NCBI RefSeq assembly: GCF_000182925.2
Contig: NC_026507.1
Location: forward strand, 558,001 to 622,000
From: Neurospora crassa OR74A
Taxonomy: Eukaryota; Ascomycota; Sordariomycetes; Sordariales; Sordariaceae
DNA length: 64,000 nt
Reading direction: 5' to 3'
The position numbers were made by a program, and so were the translations under genes. The notes beneath the pieces are model-generated. The model searched no databases. It was not told where the DNA came from and saw nothing but the letters and a program-made list of their open reading frames with translations. Positions within the stretch are counted from its first letter, which is position 1; the number at the start of each line of letters is the position of its first letter. Positions 49,127 through 62,556 of this stretch are shown piece by piece.

Positions 49127-52100
49127 CTGATCAGAAGCGCATGGGAGACGACGAATCAAGGAATGGGATAATTAACGTTTGGACCAAAAACTGGGAATTG
49201 TTGCCGAGTGGTGCTTGCGATAATGCAGCAGCAAAGCGACAACAGCACCGACAATTACTAAAGCTGGTATGCGTAGAAATAGCAGAAGTGGCGGGCCACT
49301 GCAATCAATGCAGCTCCTTCCTGGTGTTGTTTGATGATGATGGTGAGCGGTGGGTGCTGAAGAGCCGTCTTATCGGTGTCGTGAACCGGTGTAGCCCAGG
49401 GGCGCAGGCAGGTGGTGCTGGCGTTGACTGTCTGCTGCTGCAGGCAGTAGTGCTGCGGTGGGTGTCGGGCTTGCAATTCTAAGCGTTGTTTTGTCGATGA
49501 GCAGCGATAACGAGTCGAACCGAATGATTTATTATTTCTCTTTTTTTTTTCTCTTCCTTTCCAAACTACCCGTTCTGCTTTTCCTCTCTGCAAACAAAAC
49601 GATTGGCGCGGTGACTTGGCGGTGGGCAAATGCCAACGACGCAGGCCTCCTGGGAAAATCAATCAATCGCGCGACGGAACGAGCGATGAGGGGAAGGGAG
49701 GAGGCGAGTGACAGAAAGTTGCCGGTGAGCGAGTGTAAAGGGAAGAAGGGAGAAAGGGGAAAGAGAGGAGGGAGAGGGGGGGAAGGTAAAAAATCAAACG
49801 AAGTGGAAGTCAACAAGCTGACAGGAGTCCTGGTACACTACTAGTGTGTCGTTGGTTGAAGAAGGCGGAAGCCGGGAAGGGGGAGGGGGGTGGAGGAGGA
49901 GGAGGAGGAGGACTGGAGCAAGAGAAGTGGGAATGGGAGTGGGAGTGGGATAGGAAAAGTGGATGCCAGGTATGTATGGGTGGGAATGGAAATGGAAGGA
50001 GGGCAGTGTGTGGAAAGCCAGGTGCGTGGATGGAAAGCGAAAGCAACAAAAAAAAAAAAAGGAGGCAGCGACTGGGATGGACTGGGACTGCGCTGGAACA
50101 TGGAAGATCCAGTGCCCGTCGTGGGTGTTGTGTGTCTGGTCTGCCACACCTGATACCTACCTCCGGCTGCTGGGAGTTTCCAGGCAATTGCAGCGGGATC
50201 CATCCATCCCTCAATGACCCATCCGGCCTCGTCCAGCAACGCGTTTCGTCAGTCAGTCACCACACCTACTTCACGGCAGGACCTGACCGTCCCGACAGCA
50301 GGGTAGAACCTCAGTGGTTGCAACAGGCCCGCGGGTGGGCAGCAGTGGACTGGACGAAAAGGCATCGGCGTCTCTGACTGGTCGCTGTATCGCTCGCTTC
50401 ATCGACGCTGTTCAGGGGGAGCACTGTTTGGCAGGGATCGTGGAAAATGGGAAATGTGGCACCCGGCAAGGGGGAACGAAGGAAGTGAGGTGGAAGGAAG
50501 GGGGGCACTGGGGGGAACCGTTTGTGTCCTTGTGGATTCCCACCGTGCATTGCCTGGTTCTTTCTTCCATTTTTACTGACCTCGTAGCGTCTTTCTCTCC
50601 CGCAATTCTGGTACCCCAGTTAGTAGTTACTGATGGGAGTGTTTGAAAAAAAAAAAGAACCGAAGCTCCAAAGAGGGCGACGCGAGAGAACGAACGAGGA
50701 ACCATAAAGCGCTGTTGGAGTTTCGTTTTTTTTTTTTTTTGGTTTTTGTTTTTGTTTTTTTTAACACAGCCTCTGAGCCTCTGAGCCTCAATATGCCCCT
50801 CGCTAAGTATTGCTTTTTTGCCATCTCGTATTCACTTGTTACGTGTTATGGGATGTTGGCCCTGCTTCCATGGCCCGAGTTCCCGCGCTCCGGTCCCGTT
50901 CCTTACTTCCTCCATTGCTGTGCTTTGCTCTCACTGTACATACCTCTACATAGGTAGGTTCGTCTGACAGTTGACACCCAGCCAGTTGCAGGTGCCGTTG
51001 ATTCATCCCATCCCATCCCATCTAGCGATTCCACGTTGCACATTGCCAGATATCGTCGCGCGCTCTCATGCGAATCTCGGCCTTAACCATGCTCCAATCT
51101 CGACCGCCTTTAGGAGATGCCGTTCGGTTGGTCCTGATCAATCTTGGCAATTTCCATTGTGGCACCCACCCTCGGCGGACGGACTACGGACTGGGTACTT
51201 GTCGCAACCCCGTGAGACATCTCGCCACGACTTGCGCTACCTGGAGCTTTTGCCCAATGAAAAGGGATGACCGGAGTTTGTGGGGAAGCTTGGTACCCGT
51301 CAGGTTCTCGAACGCGCTCGAATAACCAATCAAGCCGTAATTGTACCACATTCGTGCCGCTTCGCTCCGCCACAATTTTGTACTTGTCCCCCTATTGCAA
51401 TCGCTTCGAGGTACTCCTTTGGTACTGGCCAAGTATTGCGCCTTATCTTTTCCATCTGGTGTCCATTTAGTGCGCTTTGGCGTCCTGCGACTTGCATTAG
51501 AAAGCTTGGTTTCGCAGTGTTATGACGATGATTGCTGCAGAAAGCTGGAAACTTGGTACACTACACTAGAAACACCACCACTCGCTCGCTATCGACCATC
51601 GACAACACAGGCTCCAGGATGAATCCCACATGGCCACCAGCCTCATGCCTTTCTTGGACCGCATTTACTGGAGATCGTCCGTGTTTTATATTCGACATAG
51701 CAGCCTGAACCGGCCGAACAACCGACGGAAAAGGTTGGGATGGGAATGGGGGCGCCATGGCGGGAAGAGGCATCAATCATAGCATGGCCTGCCACGTTAG
51801 TAGTTTAATAGTAGTGTACCAAATTCTATGGCCGATAGAGGTAGGCAAGGCAAGGCAGGACGGCAATGAAAGCCTTGACAGCCGGTCGGTGCCTTCAAAG
51901 CACGATACATGGATTAGAACGACAAGGCAACAAAGCGATTCTGTAGCGATAGGACGACAGGGCGATGCCATGTTCGATATTCGATATTCATCTGCAATGT
52001 GCATTGTGTGATGTGCAAGATGTTGATGGCAACCCGGCAAAGGCACCCGGCTCCCACTCCCAGCCCGCCAGGCATCGAGAGCCCAGAATATGCGTGTTCT

Positions 52101-52389
52101 AGCGCACTTGATATCTGTGCTGTATATAGTGTAGTTCGCCAGCTCCTGGTGTTCACCGTTCGTTCGTTCTGTCGTTCCAGACTTCCGCGATCCGTCCGGG
52201 CTCCTCCACCGGTAATCCTCCATCTGGGCACGCTGGCACGCTGGGATCGAGATTCGACGACTATCGGTAGCTGGCTAGACTCAAAACCGTCCCTAGCTAG
52301 ACTTTACCCACATTATCGCTAAGTAAGCACAACCACACCCAGCCAGCGCACCGTATACACATCACTACCCAACCACCAGCACCACCGCG
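49127..52389. promoter_or_regulatory. FKS1 upstream region and flank of the AT-rich block
   Basis: The part to about 50,700 is purine/pyrimidine-skewed, with (GGA)n at about 49,890-49,912, GGGAGT repeats at 49,929-49,950 and poly-T/A runs at 50,646-50,657 and 50,726-50,741. It is probably the leader and promoter of FKS1. From 50,800 to 52,389 the DNA has normal base composition but no recognisable gene. Confidence 0.45.
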
Positions 52390-53214
52390 CAATCTATTAG
52401 CGACCGTTAGTTGTATACGTAATTAAATAAAGCTATTACAAGACCTTACTCTAGTATTACGCAATTGTTCTAATCGATTATCTTATTATCTTTATTATTA
52501 TTTTGTAGAATATTATTGAATTCGTAGTATTTATTAATATACCTCGCCCGCCCGCCTACTACACATTGCGTCTTCGCTCGGGTAAATCAAACTACTAGCC
52601 CAACCGACGAAGATAACTATATTTAACTGTAATTTAATAAATTTGCCCACTAAAATAACCCCCAATCTGTTTTGATTAATTACTCTTAATTGGAGTACAA
52701 TTCTTCTTATTGAAATCTAATTATTATTAATCTACCGCCGGTATAAACTATTGAAATTAAGAACGTAGTCCCCCAGCGAGCGCGCTACCCGCCAATCTTT
52801 AATATTAGCCGTATTAGCGAGGCTACTATTTACTTCCTCTAATTATAAAAATAAGGTCGTTACCTTTAATATATTATAAGATTATTACGTATAATAAAGC
52901 TTTATAATATTAGTATATAGTAATACTAAGAGTAAAAAGAGGGGGGAAAAGGTAGTTATTATATATATTGATTATTACTATATATATAGTTGTATTTATA
53001 AGGCTACTAAGTAAAGTATTCGAAATACTACCTTAAAGTAGTTTAATTACCTATATTAAATAAAAGTTGTATTAAGGAAGTAGTAAGGTAATTAATAGTT
53101 CGCTAAAGAAATTAATAATTATTATAATTATAGCTTCAATATTACTAATTTTATTAGTAATATTGTTTATTGATAATAAATCCGCTGCTATTATAAAAAT
53201 ACTATTAATATTAC

Positions 53215-54370
53215 TATTGAACGACTATTTAATATCGCTAGAATAAGCGTACGTTAGATTGCTTATTATTTGAGCGGTACGTTAGATCCTAGAGAAGGCG
53301 ATATTACTGTTATCTAATATATTAATTGTAATAATTTAGTATTTAAACTATATAGTTTTCGAATCCCTATTACTACCTAAGAGGTTTGGAACGTTTAAAA
53401 GCGTATTCGTAGGGTAAAGTATAGTCCTTATACTTTAATAAAGATACTTATCGACTTTCTAAAGTAATATAAGAACCTCTATAATATTGAATACTTTATT
53501 AACTATAATCTACTCTTTCCTAACTAATAGAGGGTATTGTAGGTATTTTAGACTTTCGACTAGTATATTAAAATATAGAGGAAAAATCCCTATATATTAC
53601 TAGTAAATAATACGTATAAGGTATATAAATTACGTTTCTACGATTTTTTTTTAAAGAAATTGATTTTATAAAAAAAAGTCGGTTTCCTAGAGAAAAGTCG
53701 GTTTACTATATAACGTACTTAATTAACTATAGCTTTATATAAGTTAACCGCTTCAACCTCCCCCTCTTTAATGTTACTAGTATCGATATGTTTAGTTATA
53801 ACTTCAATATAGTATATAATTTCTTAAGCGGAGAAAAGTAAGAAGATTTCTACTAGTAGTTTAATTACTTAAAGAAGTTTTAAGAGGATTACGAGATTCC
53901 TAACCCCGCAATACTTATTACCGATTTTAATCAAAGATTTAAGAAGGCCGCTATTACTACTTACCTAAATGTACCGTACCAGTTCTATATATAGTACGTT
54001 ATAAAGAACGTAAATTACTATATTAAAAAGAAATAGGTTCAATTAGGTAGTACTGAACTAGTTCCGACTATTAATATACTAAATCCCCTACTAATTATCC
54101 GGGATTTAAATAGCCGTAGCCCGGACCCCCTATTTTATATTACTCTAATCGATAATAATAGTAATAATATTAATATTAATAAATATATTAATAATAACCC
54201 TAAGGAAGAGGATCCGGAAAAGGCTAATAATATTACCGCCGCTAACCGCCTTACCTAATAATATAATAATAGTTAAGGAGTTTGTAAAGCGGTTGATAAA
54301 TTGTTAATTAAAGTTATTGCTCTACAACGCTGTAACGTACTAATCTTTAATCCAATTCGTCGATTTTATT
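53215..54370 (+). pseudogene. Mutator-like (MULE/Hop-type) transposase relic
   Basis: Read through RIP stops, the + strand gives EVWNVQKRIRR...YSPYTL and ILLVNNTYK, the first catalytic block, normally LLxDxTYKTNRF. It continues with NRFNLPLFNVTSIDMF, NFLSGEK.EDFY, ITDFNQRFKKA (normally VTDxDxALxxA), VPYQFYI.YVIKNVNYYIKKK (normally CIWHxxKNV) and a terminal CNV..NPIRRF. These follow the MULE transposase order. Catalytic Asp codons have become Asn (GAC/GAT to AAC/AAT) and Trp codons TAG. A segment of about 120 bp at 53,621-53,743 interrupts the protein between TYK and NRF and may be a former intron. Terminal inverted repeats were not located. Confidence 0.8.
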
Positions 54371-56340
54371 AAAATACACACAAAGGGTTTCAAATTAGGT
54401 AGAAGTAGGTAGTATATACTAATAATAAAGATTATTTTAAATAGGTATAGTATTTACTATACTATAAATTCAAAAGATAAATTCGTAAATCAATATATTT
54501 AATTACCCCTATTATTTCTATAATAAATAATATACTTTTTTCGCCTACTGTCTTTACTTATTTAACTAACGACCTCTCGTTATAACTCTATTAATTTACT
54601 TCTATAAATATTATTTACTATAAATTAATAAGTATAGTAACTATATAGTATTGAAATTTAGAAACTATAGTATCCGGGTAAATAGTAGAGTCGAATCTTC
54701 ACACAAAGCTATCAAGCGCTTACTTAAAAATTAATTCTCCTTTCTAAACTAATTATATAAGTACATACGAGCTTCGTATTGCTTTCAATAAGAGAAATTC
54801 AAATTGAAATTTATAGAAGCAAGGTAGTTTTATCTCTATAAATACAAAAGAATAAGGATATTTAACGATTTAGTATTAAAAGTATATTAATTATACTCCT
54901 TTTATTATTACCCTTATATATAGAACTAATCTCTTTTACCCTTATATAGAAATCTATATAATTAACCTCCTTTTTTTTATTTACAAGTAGTGCCGTATAC
55001 CTTCAAATTTCTATAGTACTAATACTGCTATATATATAACAACTAGTTCAAAGACCCAACCTAAAACCTAAATACTAATTGCAAGAAGGCATTTACAATT
55101 CAATACAATTTACCCTATAAGCACTTTATACTAAAATTATTATAAATAAATCCCCTATTAACACTAGTAATAGAGGATATAAATATATACTAATAATTAA
55201 AGTCAAATAGACGCACCGGGTTAATTAAGGTTAAGTAACGCACTCACGCAATCCAAAACCCTATTACTTTACCCGGCCGCCGACGGTAAATAGTTATCCC
55301 CAACCCGGACTTTACTAATTATATACATAGAATATCGGAACGTAACCTTATAAACCTAGAAGCTCTCGAACTATACAATTTTAAAAGTAATTAGGGACTA
55401 TCCGCCCAACCCGCTAAGCCTATTAAGCCTACTATTAGGAGGCTAAGAGCTCGTACATAGAAGCACTTCAGCGGCTGCTGCTCCCCTTCGTTAACCAACG
55501 TGTAGGATTACTAATAATAACGCCTATATCGGATCGGGCTCGCGGGAAGGATAATCCAGCACCGCGCCGAGGCGCTAAATTAGTACGAGGCTCTATAATA
55601 CTCGTTAACGGATAAATGGAATTTATATAAATATAAAAAAGGTTTAATAGAATATAATTTATTATAGTCGGTAACTATTAATATATCTTTAAATTAACCC
55701 CTAATTTACTATCCCCTACGTATAGCCACAACTGTAATTACCTTAACCTACCTTTCGCCTACGTTCCTAATAAATTAATAACTCTTCTTCTAGGAATTGA
55801 ACTAATACTATTAAAATATATATATATAATAGCTAATTTATCTCTCGCACCGCCGAAGTTACTCTTTATCCCTTTTATACTACTACCCCCGTAGTTACTA
55901 TAATTAAAACGGCCCAACCTCCTCTACCTTTATTATAATAATGCTAACCTATTGTAAAATTTATTAAAAAAAATAATAATAAAAATTACCCCCCTATACC
56001 GCCCCGGGCTCCCTATTCGTACTCCTAAATCTTAGAAGCTAATAAACTTATATATAAATAATAATTATTCGAATTTTAGTTTGCTACAATTAAACTCCTC
56101 CTTAATTATTTCCTTTCGTATATATCCTAATAAAAATAATTCATTTTTATAGGCCTTACTAAATAAGATTCCGTAAGAAACTACCCCCTTATCCCCGCCG
56201 GGTTCCATTATTAAAATTACCTCTTTTATAATTAAATTCGTATTTCTACTATAAATCCCCTTACTACCCCTTTATTAACGGCCGTTACTACAACTACTCC
56301 CTTACTAGCTACAGCTATACTAGCCTATACCGAATACCGT
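54371..56340. other. RIP-degraded DNA without readable gene
   Basis: AT-rich DNA between the MULE and Gag relics. It may hold the 3' part of the MULE and the 5' LTR and leader of the Ty3/gypsy element. I could not define LTR borders by eye. Slightly GC-richer patches occur around 55,240-55,620. Confidence 0.4.
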
Positions 56341-56344
56341 CCTA

Positions 56345-59300
56345 AATATAATATTACTAAATTTATTAGCGAAAGTTTCTTTTAATTACGGAATTACTTC
56401 TACAATATCGATATATATTTTTAGGAATACCCCCGTATTTTTCTCTCGTTCGCTATTAATTATATTAAAAGTAATTTTAAGAATATATAGATTAAATATA
56501 TATTAATTCTTTATAATAAGCCCGGGTACAATATAATTTATAATATACCTATATAGAGCAACCTTCGTACTTTCTTAGAGATTGAATATAATAGTAATAC
56601 TTAGGCTATTAAACGATCCGCTTTCAATAAGTTTGAATATATATAGTAAAGCGTTTTAGAAATCGTTTATAATTTCTATAACCGCTATTATATTAAAGAA
56701 TTTAATTTATTATACAATTAACCAGAATATACCTAGGTCGTTACTTAAATTATTTAATTATACCCCCTTTTTAAATAAAGCGTCCTTTTAATGGCCGGTA
56801 TTAATATAATAAACGAAGTAATAATATACGTAGAATAGTTAAAAAATTTAAAAAGTATTAAACTATTTATATTATATTATTAAAACTAAATATCTTTAAG
56901 GTATAATCCGTCGTTTTCTTTATCTTTATACCCTCCTACTTCTTTTTTAAATATTCCTTCTTAATTGTCCTATAGTACAAACCTCCCCGAATTTCCCTAT
57001 TACCCCCCTACCGCTTTCTAAATAAATTTTAATTTTATTTATTCCCTTTATCGTTAAAAAGGTTATACGTATAGCCAGTATACCCAACCGAAGTCGCCGA
57101 ATACCTACTATAAATATAGTATAATAGGCTATTTTATAATAGTATACCCGAATTGAGCTTATTATAATTATAATTAAATTGGTTATTTAGTATAGAATTG
57201 CCCTATCCCTACTAATACCCCTTTATATAGAACGAATATTAAACCGATTATAGTTAGAATAATAATTACAACCGCTTAGGATAATATAAGTAGATTATAA
57301 ATATATTTAAAAATAAAATTATTAATAAAGATTTATAGAGGTTAGTAGAGTATACGAAGGTTAATAGATTTGGGCGTAGAATTAAACCTAATTAATAAAT
57401 ATCTATTCCTATCGAATGTAAAAATTGATCCTATACCCTATTATTTTATTAATTTCTCCCTTTAACCTATTCCTATATATAATATAATTACCTATTTTAT
57501 TAAAATATATAATTCTTATAGTACTAAATAGACGAAGCGAATTATTTTTACTATAATTAAATCCCCGGCTATAGAAATTATCCTCGGTTACCCTTAACTT
57601 TATAAATAGAACCCCGATATTAATTAGTAGTAATAGTCGTTTTAATTTCGTATTGAAGCTAGCGATTTTATATTAAGTATAACCCTAGCGAAGGAAGTGT
57701 ATAATACTATAACTATCCTAGCAGGGCTATAGTAGGATTTAATTCTATTATTAGACCCTTAGGAAATAGTAAAGGTAGAGGAGGGTTTTTACCCTCCTAT
57801 ATATACGAATATCCTATTCGAAATCCCTTTTTCCTTAGTATTAAAATTTATAACCCTACCTATTATAATAGAATCGGCCGAGTTATTTCTAATCCCTACC
57901 CCCCCGGTAAAGGTTTTTCGAGTAGTATTTAATAGTATTTATTTTACTTTAATACCCTCTACGGAACTAATACTACTATAACCCTTAGAATTATTAAAGG
58001 AAATAAAAGGCGAATTTACTATCCTTAAACCGATTATTCTACTAGAGTATAAAGAATTCTAATTAGTATTCAAAACTTCGGCTATACCCCTACCCTAATA
58101 CAATCGGTTAAAATATTATATTAATTTAATTGAAAGGGAATTGGCGCTTTAGGGATTAATTTATATATTAAACGTTAAGGAATTAGAAATATTATGCGAA
58201 TAGTTAGCGGAAGTATTCTAAAAGGAATAGATTTATCCCTCTATTAGCTTAACGGACGTTCCTATTATTTTCATTCTAAAGAAGAGTAGAAAATTAAAGT
58301 TTTATATTAATTTTAGAATATTGAATAAAATTACGAAAAAGAATCGGATAGCATTACTCTTTATTTAAAAGATTTTAAATTGGTTATTATTAATTAAGGT
58401 TTTTATAAAATTAGATTTAAAGGACGTGTACTATAAAATTCGGATTCGAAAGGGAAACGAAGAGAAGATAGTATTTCGTACGAAGTATAGGTACTATAAA
58501 TTTTTAATTATATTAATAGGATTAGTAAATATATTAATAATATTTTAAATATATATTAATAATATATTAACGGGGCTAATAAATATAATATATATTACTT
58601 ACTTTAATAATATTCTAATTTATAGTAAGAATAAAGAAGATTATATTAATTATATTAAGGAAGTCCTTTAACGGCTATAAAATTATAACTTCTATATAAA
58701 TCTAAGTAAGTACGAATTTTATATAAAGCGGGTATTGTTCTTAGGATATATCGTTTCCCTAGAAAGTATATCGATAGATTTAGAGAGGGTAGTAGCAATT
58801 GCGGAATAGGAGGCTCCGGCGAGCGTTTATAATATTTAAATCTTCCTAAGGTTTATAAAATTCTATTAATATTTTGTAATGTTATACTCCAAAGTAACTA
58901 TACCTCTAATAGAGTTATTAAAGGGGGATAAATAAAGGCCGTTTAAATTTACAAAGGAAGCGGAAGAAGCGTTTGCGGAATTTAAAAAGCTATTCTAAGA
59001 AGCTCCTATATTATATTACTTTAACCTAGTATTATAAATTCGAATAGAAATAAATACATTAGACTTCGTAATTAGGGTAATTTTTATATAATTATATAAT
59101 AATAAATAATACCTAATAATTTTCTTTTTAAAGAAGAAATTGCCGGAGGAAACTAGGTATAGAATTGGAAATAGAGAATTATTAGTAATTATAAGAGTAT
59201 TAAAGGCGTAGAAGTAATATTTATTGTATATAGATAAATTATTTTTAATAATTACAAATTATTTAAATTTATAATATTTTTAAAAGAAGGAGCGGGCTAG

Positions 59301-61320
59301 TACGAAGTAGAATTAGTAAGTATTAGAATTAGTAGTATATAATTTTAGGATTAAATATTATCCGAGAAAATTAAATCCGGTAGATAGGCTATTAAAGAAA
59401 TTATAATTGCGAGGAGAAGAATAGAAGGTAGGGGGTGACTACTTATTAATAAAGGTTATTAAAGGGGGCGAGGAAAAAGGTCGGACGATAAGGGAAAGTT
59501 AAATATTAAGGGCGCTAGTAAGACGGGTAATTTTAATTGGAAAGGAAATTTAGAAAATAGTAGTAAAAGAGAGGGAATAGTAATAGAATATAAGTAAAAT
59601 AGAAGAGGGTTAGGTATTAGAGGACGAAGGGGTTAAATTGTAGGAAGAAAAATAAAATTCGTAGGAGGAAGGCGAATTAAATAAGGAGGAGAAGAAGTAT
59701 AAGGGAATTGAAAATAATAGTAGAGAGGATAAAATTGTAAAAAAGAGAGTAAAATTTATAGGTAAGGCCGCTATTAAATTAAAAAAGGAAAATAAAAGTA
59801 TTATTATAGGAAATATAGGCGGGTATATAGTAGTAGCGAGGGTATAGAAAGATAAAGAATAATTATTATTATTAGGATAATAATTATTAAAAGTATCGAA
59901 AGAGGATTTATTTATTATTAAGGAAATATAGAAGAACAGTAAAGGGAGGAGATAGATAAAGAATTAGAAGATAGAGGAAAACGGAATTCTATAATATTAA
60001 TATTAAGTTTACGTCTTAGAGTAGATGTAGGCTAAATTATTCTATACTTATTATAATATAGCGATAATTAGATATTTAGGTTAGAGGAAGATATTAAAGT
60101 ATATTAATTAATTTTATTACTAACTTACTATTGCAATTAATATTAAATTATACGTCCGTAAATATCTAATATATTAGAAGGTTAAGCCTTATAATTACTA
60201 ATTATATAGATTATTAAAGTCGTTATTTATCCCTACTATCCCCTAGTAAGATATTTCGTACGACTTTATTATTAGAGTACTAAAATTATTTAACCCTATA
60301 TTTAATTAAATTTATAATATAATTTTTATTATTATTAACTACTTTATTAAATACGCTTTATATATCCCTATATAAAAGACGATTAACGCCCAGCAATTTA
60401 CATTCCTCTTTTAATAAAACGTTTTTTAATAATTCGGCCTCCCGGATTCTATTATATTAGATAGAGGCAGCCTTTTTATAAACTAATTTTAAAAGATTTA
60501 CTACGAACTCTTAGATATCCGTAGACGCCTCAATATAATTTAGTACCCTTAAATAGATAAATAGATAGAAAAGTAAAATTAGAATTTAAAATTATACTTT
60601 CAGATCTTCTATAATATAAAGTAGGTCGATTAGGCCGAAAAAATTATATTAGCGCAATAAATATACAATAATTATTTTTCTACCGCTATCGGAAAATCCC
60701 CTTCGAAACTACTCTTCGGGTATTATCTTCGGGAACTAGCGGATCCAGAACAAAGGCGGAGGACGGTCCTCCTAATAATAATTACTAATTAAATTAACGA
60801 ATTACTTCGTAAGCGGTTAGAAATCGTAGTAGCTTTAGAAATTATTAACTAAAGGTATGCGAAATAATATAATAAAATTCGGAAGCTAAAGGAATTTAAC
60901 GTTGGAAGTTAAATTTTATTTAATACGAAATATATTAAATAACGCCGCCTAAGTACTAAATTAGTAAATAAATTTTTAGGACCCTTTTAAATTACTAAAA
61001 TCGTCGGAGAGAAGAAGATAGTATACCGACTTATACTCCCTATATATTACTAAATTTATTTAGTATTCCTTATTATTCTATTAAAATTATACTATAAGAA
61101 CCCTATTGCGGCGGCGCTATAAAGGGAAATTATAGATATTAAGGAAAATAATATTTAATATAAAGTTGAAGCGATTATAAAGTATTATAAATTTAGCCGC
61201 TAATATTAATTTTAAGTTAAATAGAAAGGGTATTTAGACAACGAGAATTTGTAGGTTTTATAAAAAGATATAAATTACCCGGACCTACTTAAAGAATACG
61301 AAATTAAGGAAATATAATAG
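56345..61320 (+). mobile_element. Ty3/gypsy chromovirus relic (gag-pol), heavily RIP-mutated
   Basis: Successive + strand blocks follow chromovirus order. Gag core runs from about 56,345. A zinc knuckle at about 57,109-57,150 reads YYKYSIIGYFIIVYP where a CCHC finger should be. Reverse transcriptase at about 58,300-58,680 has LDLKDVYYKIRIRKGNEEKI and YFNNILIYS in place of the YxDD motif. RNase H and the tether run at about 59,030-59,410, with YYPRKLNPVD. The integrase core at about 60,000-60,900 has PTIP..DISYDFI, and the integrase C-terminus at about 60,960-61,100 has GPF.ITKIVG and YRL. A chromodomain at about 61,165-61,310 has YKFSR.Y.F.VK.KGY and NYPDLLKEYE. Stops replace Trp and Gln throughout, so no product is possible. 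LTRs were not delimited, but a purine-rich GGAGGAAT at about 61,940 could be the polypurine tract. Confidence 0.88.
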
Positions 61321-61419
61321 TAGTATATTAGTAGCGGATTAATTATTAAATTAATAAGGGTTAGTTAAGTAATAGAAGGAGAATAGTAATTATTTAAAAA
61401 TACTAAATAAAGATATAAA

Positions 61420-61810
61420 ATATAAATATAAATTGCAAAGTAGAAACGTAGGATATAGATATAAAATGTAAAACGTAGATGTAAGATATAAAATATAAGA
61501 TGTAAGATGTAAATATAAAATGTAAATATAAAACGTAGACGTAAGGCGTAGAATAGAAATGTAAAACGCTAATATAAATTATAAAGTAGAAATATAAATA
61601 GAGATATAAATAAAGATATAAAATATAAATATAAAATATAGATATAAAATATAAATATAAAGTATAGAGTAGAGATATAAAGTAGAGATATAAGAGTAGA
61701 GATATAGAATAGAAATATAAAATAAAAATATAAAAGTAGAAATACGAAAAAAAAAATATAAAGCAGGGATATAAAGTAAAAACGCTAAATAGGATAAAAA
61801 ATAAAAAGGG
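61420..61810. repeat. Degenerate A-rich short tandem repeats
   Basis: Many imperfect units of the types TAAAATATAAATA, GTAGAAATATAAA and GTAAGATATAAAA follow one another just downstream of the chromodomain. They look like a former minisatellite (about 6-13 bp unit) in the 3' untranslated part of the retroelement, blurred by RIP. Confidence 0.75.
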
Positions 61811-62149
61811 AAGGTAATTTAATTTAATACAGAATATTAATAAGACGCTAAATAAAATATAATCTATATTTTTTATTATTACCCTAAACGAAAAAATCTT
61901 CGGCGGCGTCCGCTATCGTCGATATAGGATTGGAACTTACAATTTTAGGAGGAATATTCCCGCGCACTACTATACTTATCAATAATATTCGTAAATATTA
62001 CTTTATATTATTTATTTATAATCTTCCTTTACGAATTTTAATAATTCGTCTAATTTCCTATTTATAGATACTAACCTCCTATTAACCGTCTAATACTAAA
62101 GACTACAATTATAACTAAGGGAGGGGGGAATATAAATAAGAATATTTGG

Positions 62150-62490
62150 TATAGAAATATTTATAGGAGAGCTGCTATTATTAATAATAAGATTATTAGT
62201 AAGGGCTATTAGATTAATATTAGTATTAATATCGCCGATACTATAGTAATTAAATTTCGAATAGCCCTTATAATTGAAATTCCTAGTTCGGAATATACTA
62301 AATAATATTATAAGGAGATTATTATTAATAAGGCGTGCCTATATTATAGCCTAAAATACCGCTATAGACTAATATAACCGCTATAAAAGGGGGGTAAGTA
62401 AAGGGCTACCGGTATTAGTAAGGCGTATAATTTTAACCGCTATATTTTATATATTATTCTAGAGATTATAAATACTATAAGGGACTTCGA
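62150..62490 (+). pseudogene. Unidentified decayed coding segment
   Basis: A + strand frame with few stops reads ADTIVIKFRIALIIEIP, then KACLYYSLKYRYRLI and ILEIINTIRDFEY, with stops of the TAG/TAA kind expected from RIP. I cannot assign a family. It may be a captured gene fragment or part of another transposon. Confidence 0.35.
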
Positions 62491-62556
62491 GTATGTAGCG
62501 GCGTAGTGATAGTGAATACTGCGATCTCTCGTTGAATTCTGGAAGGAAAAGACGTT

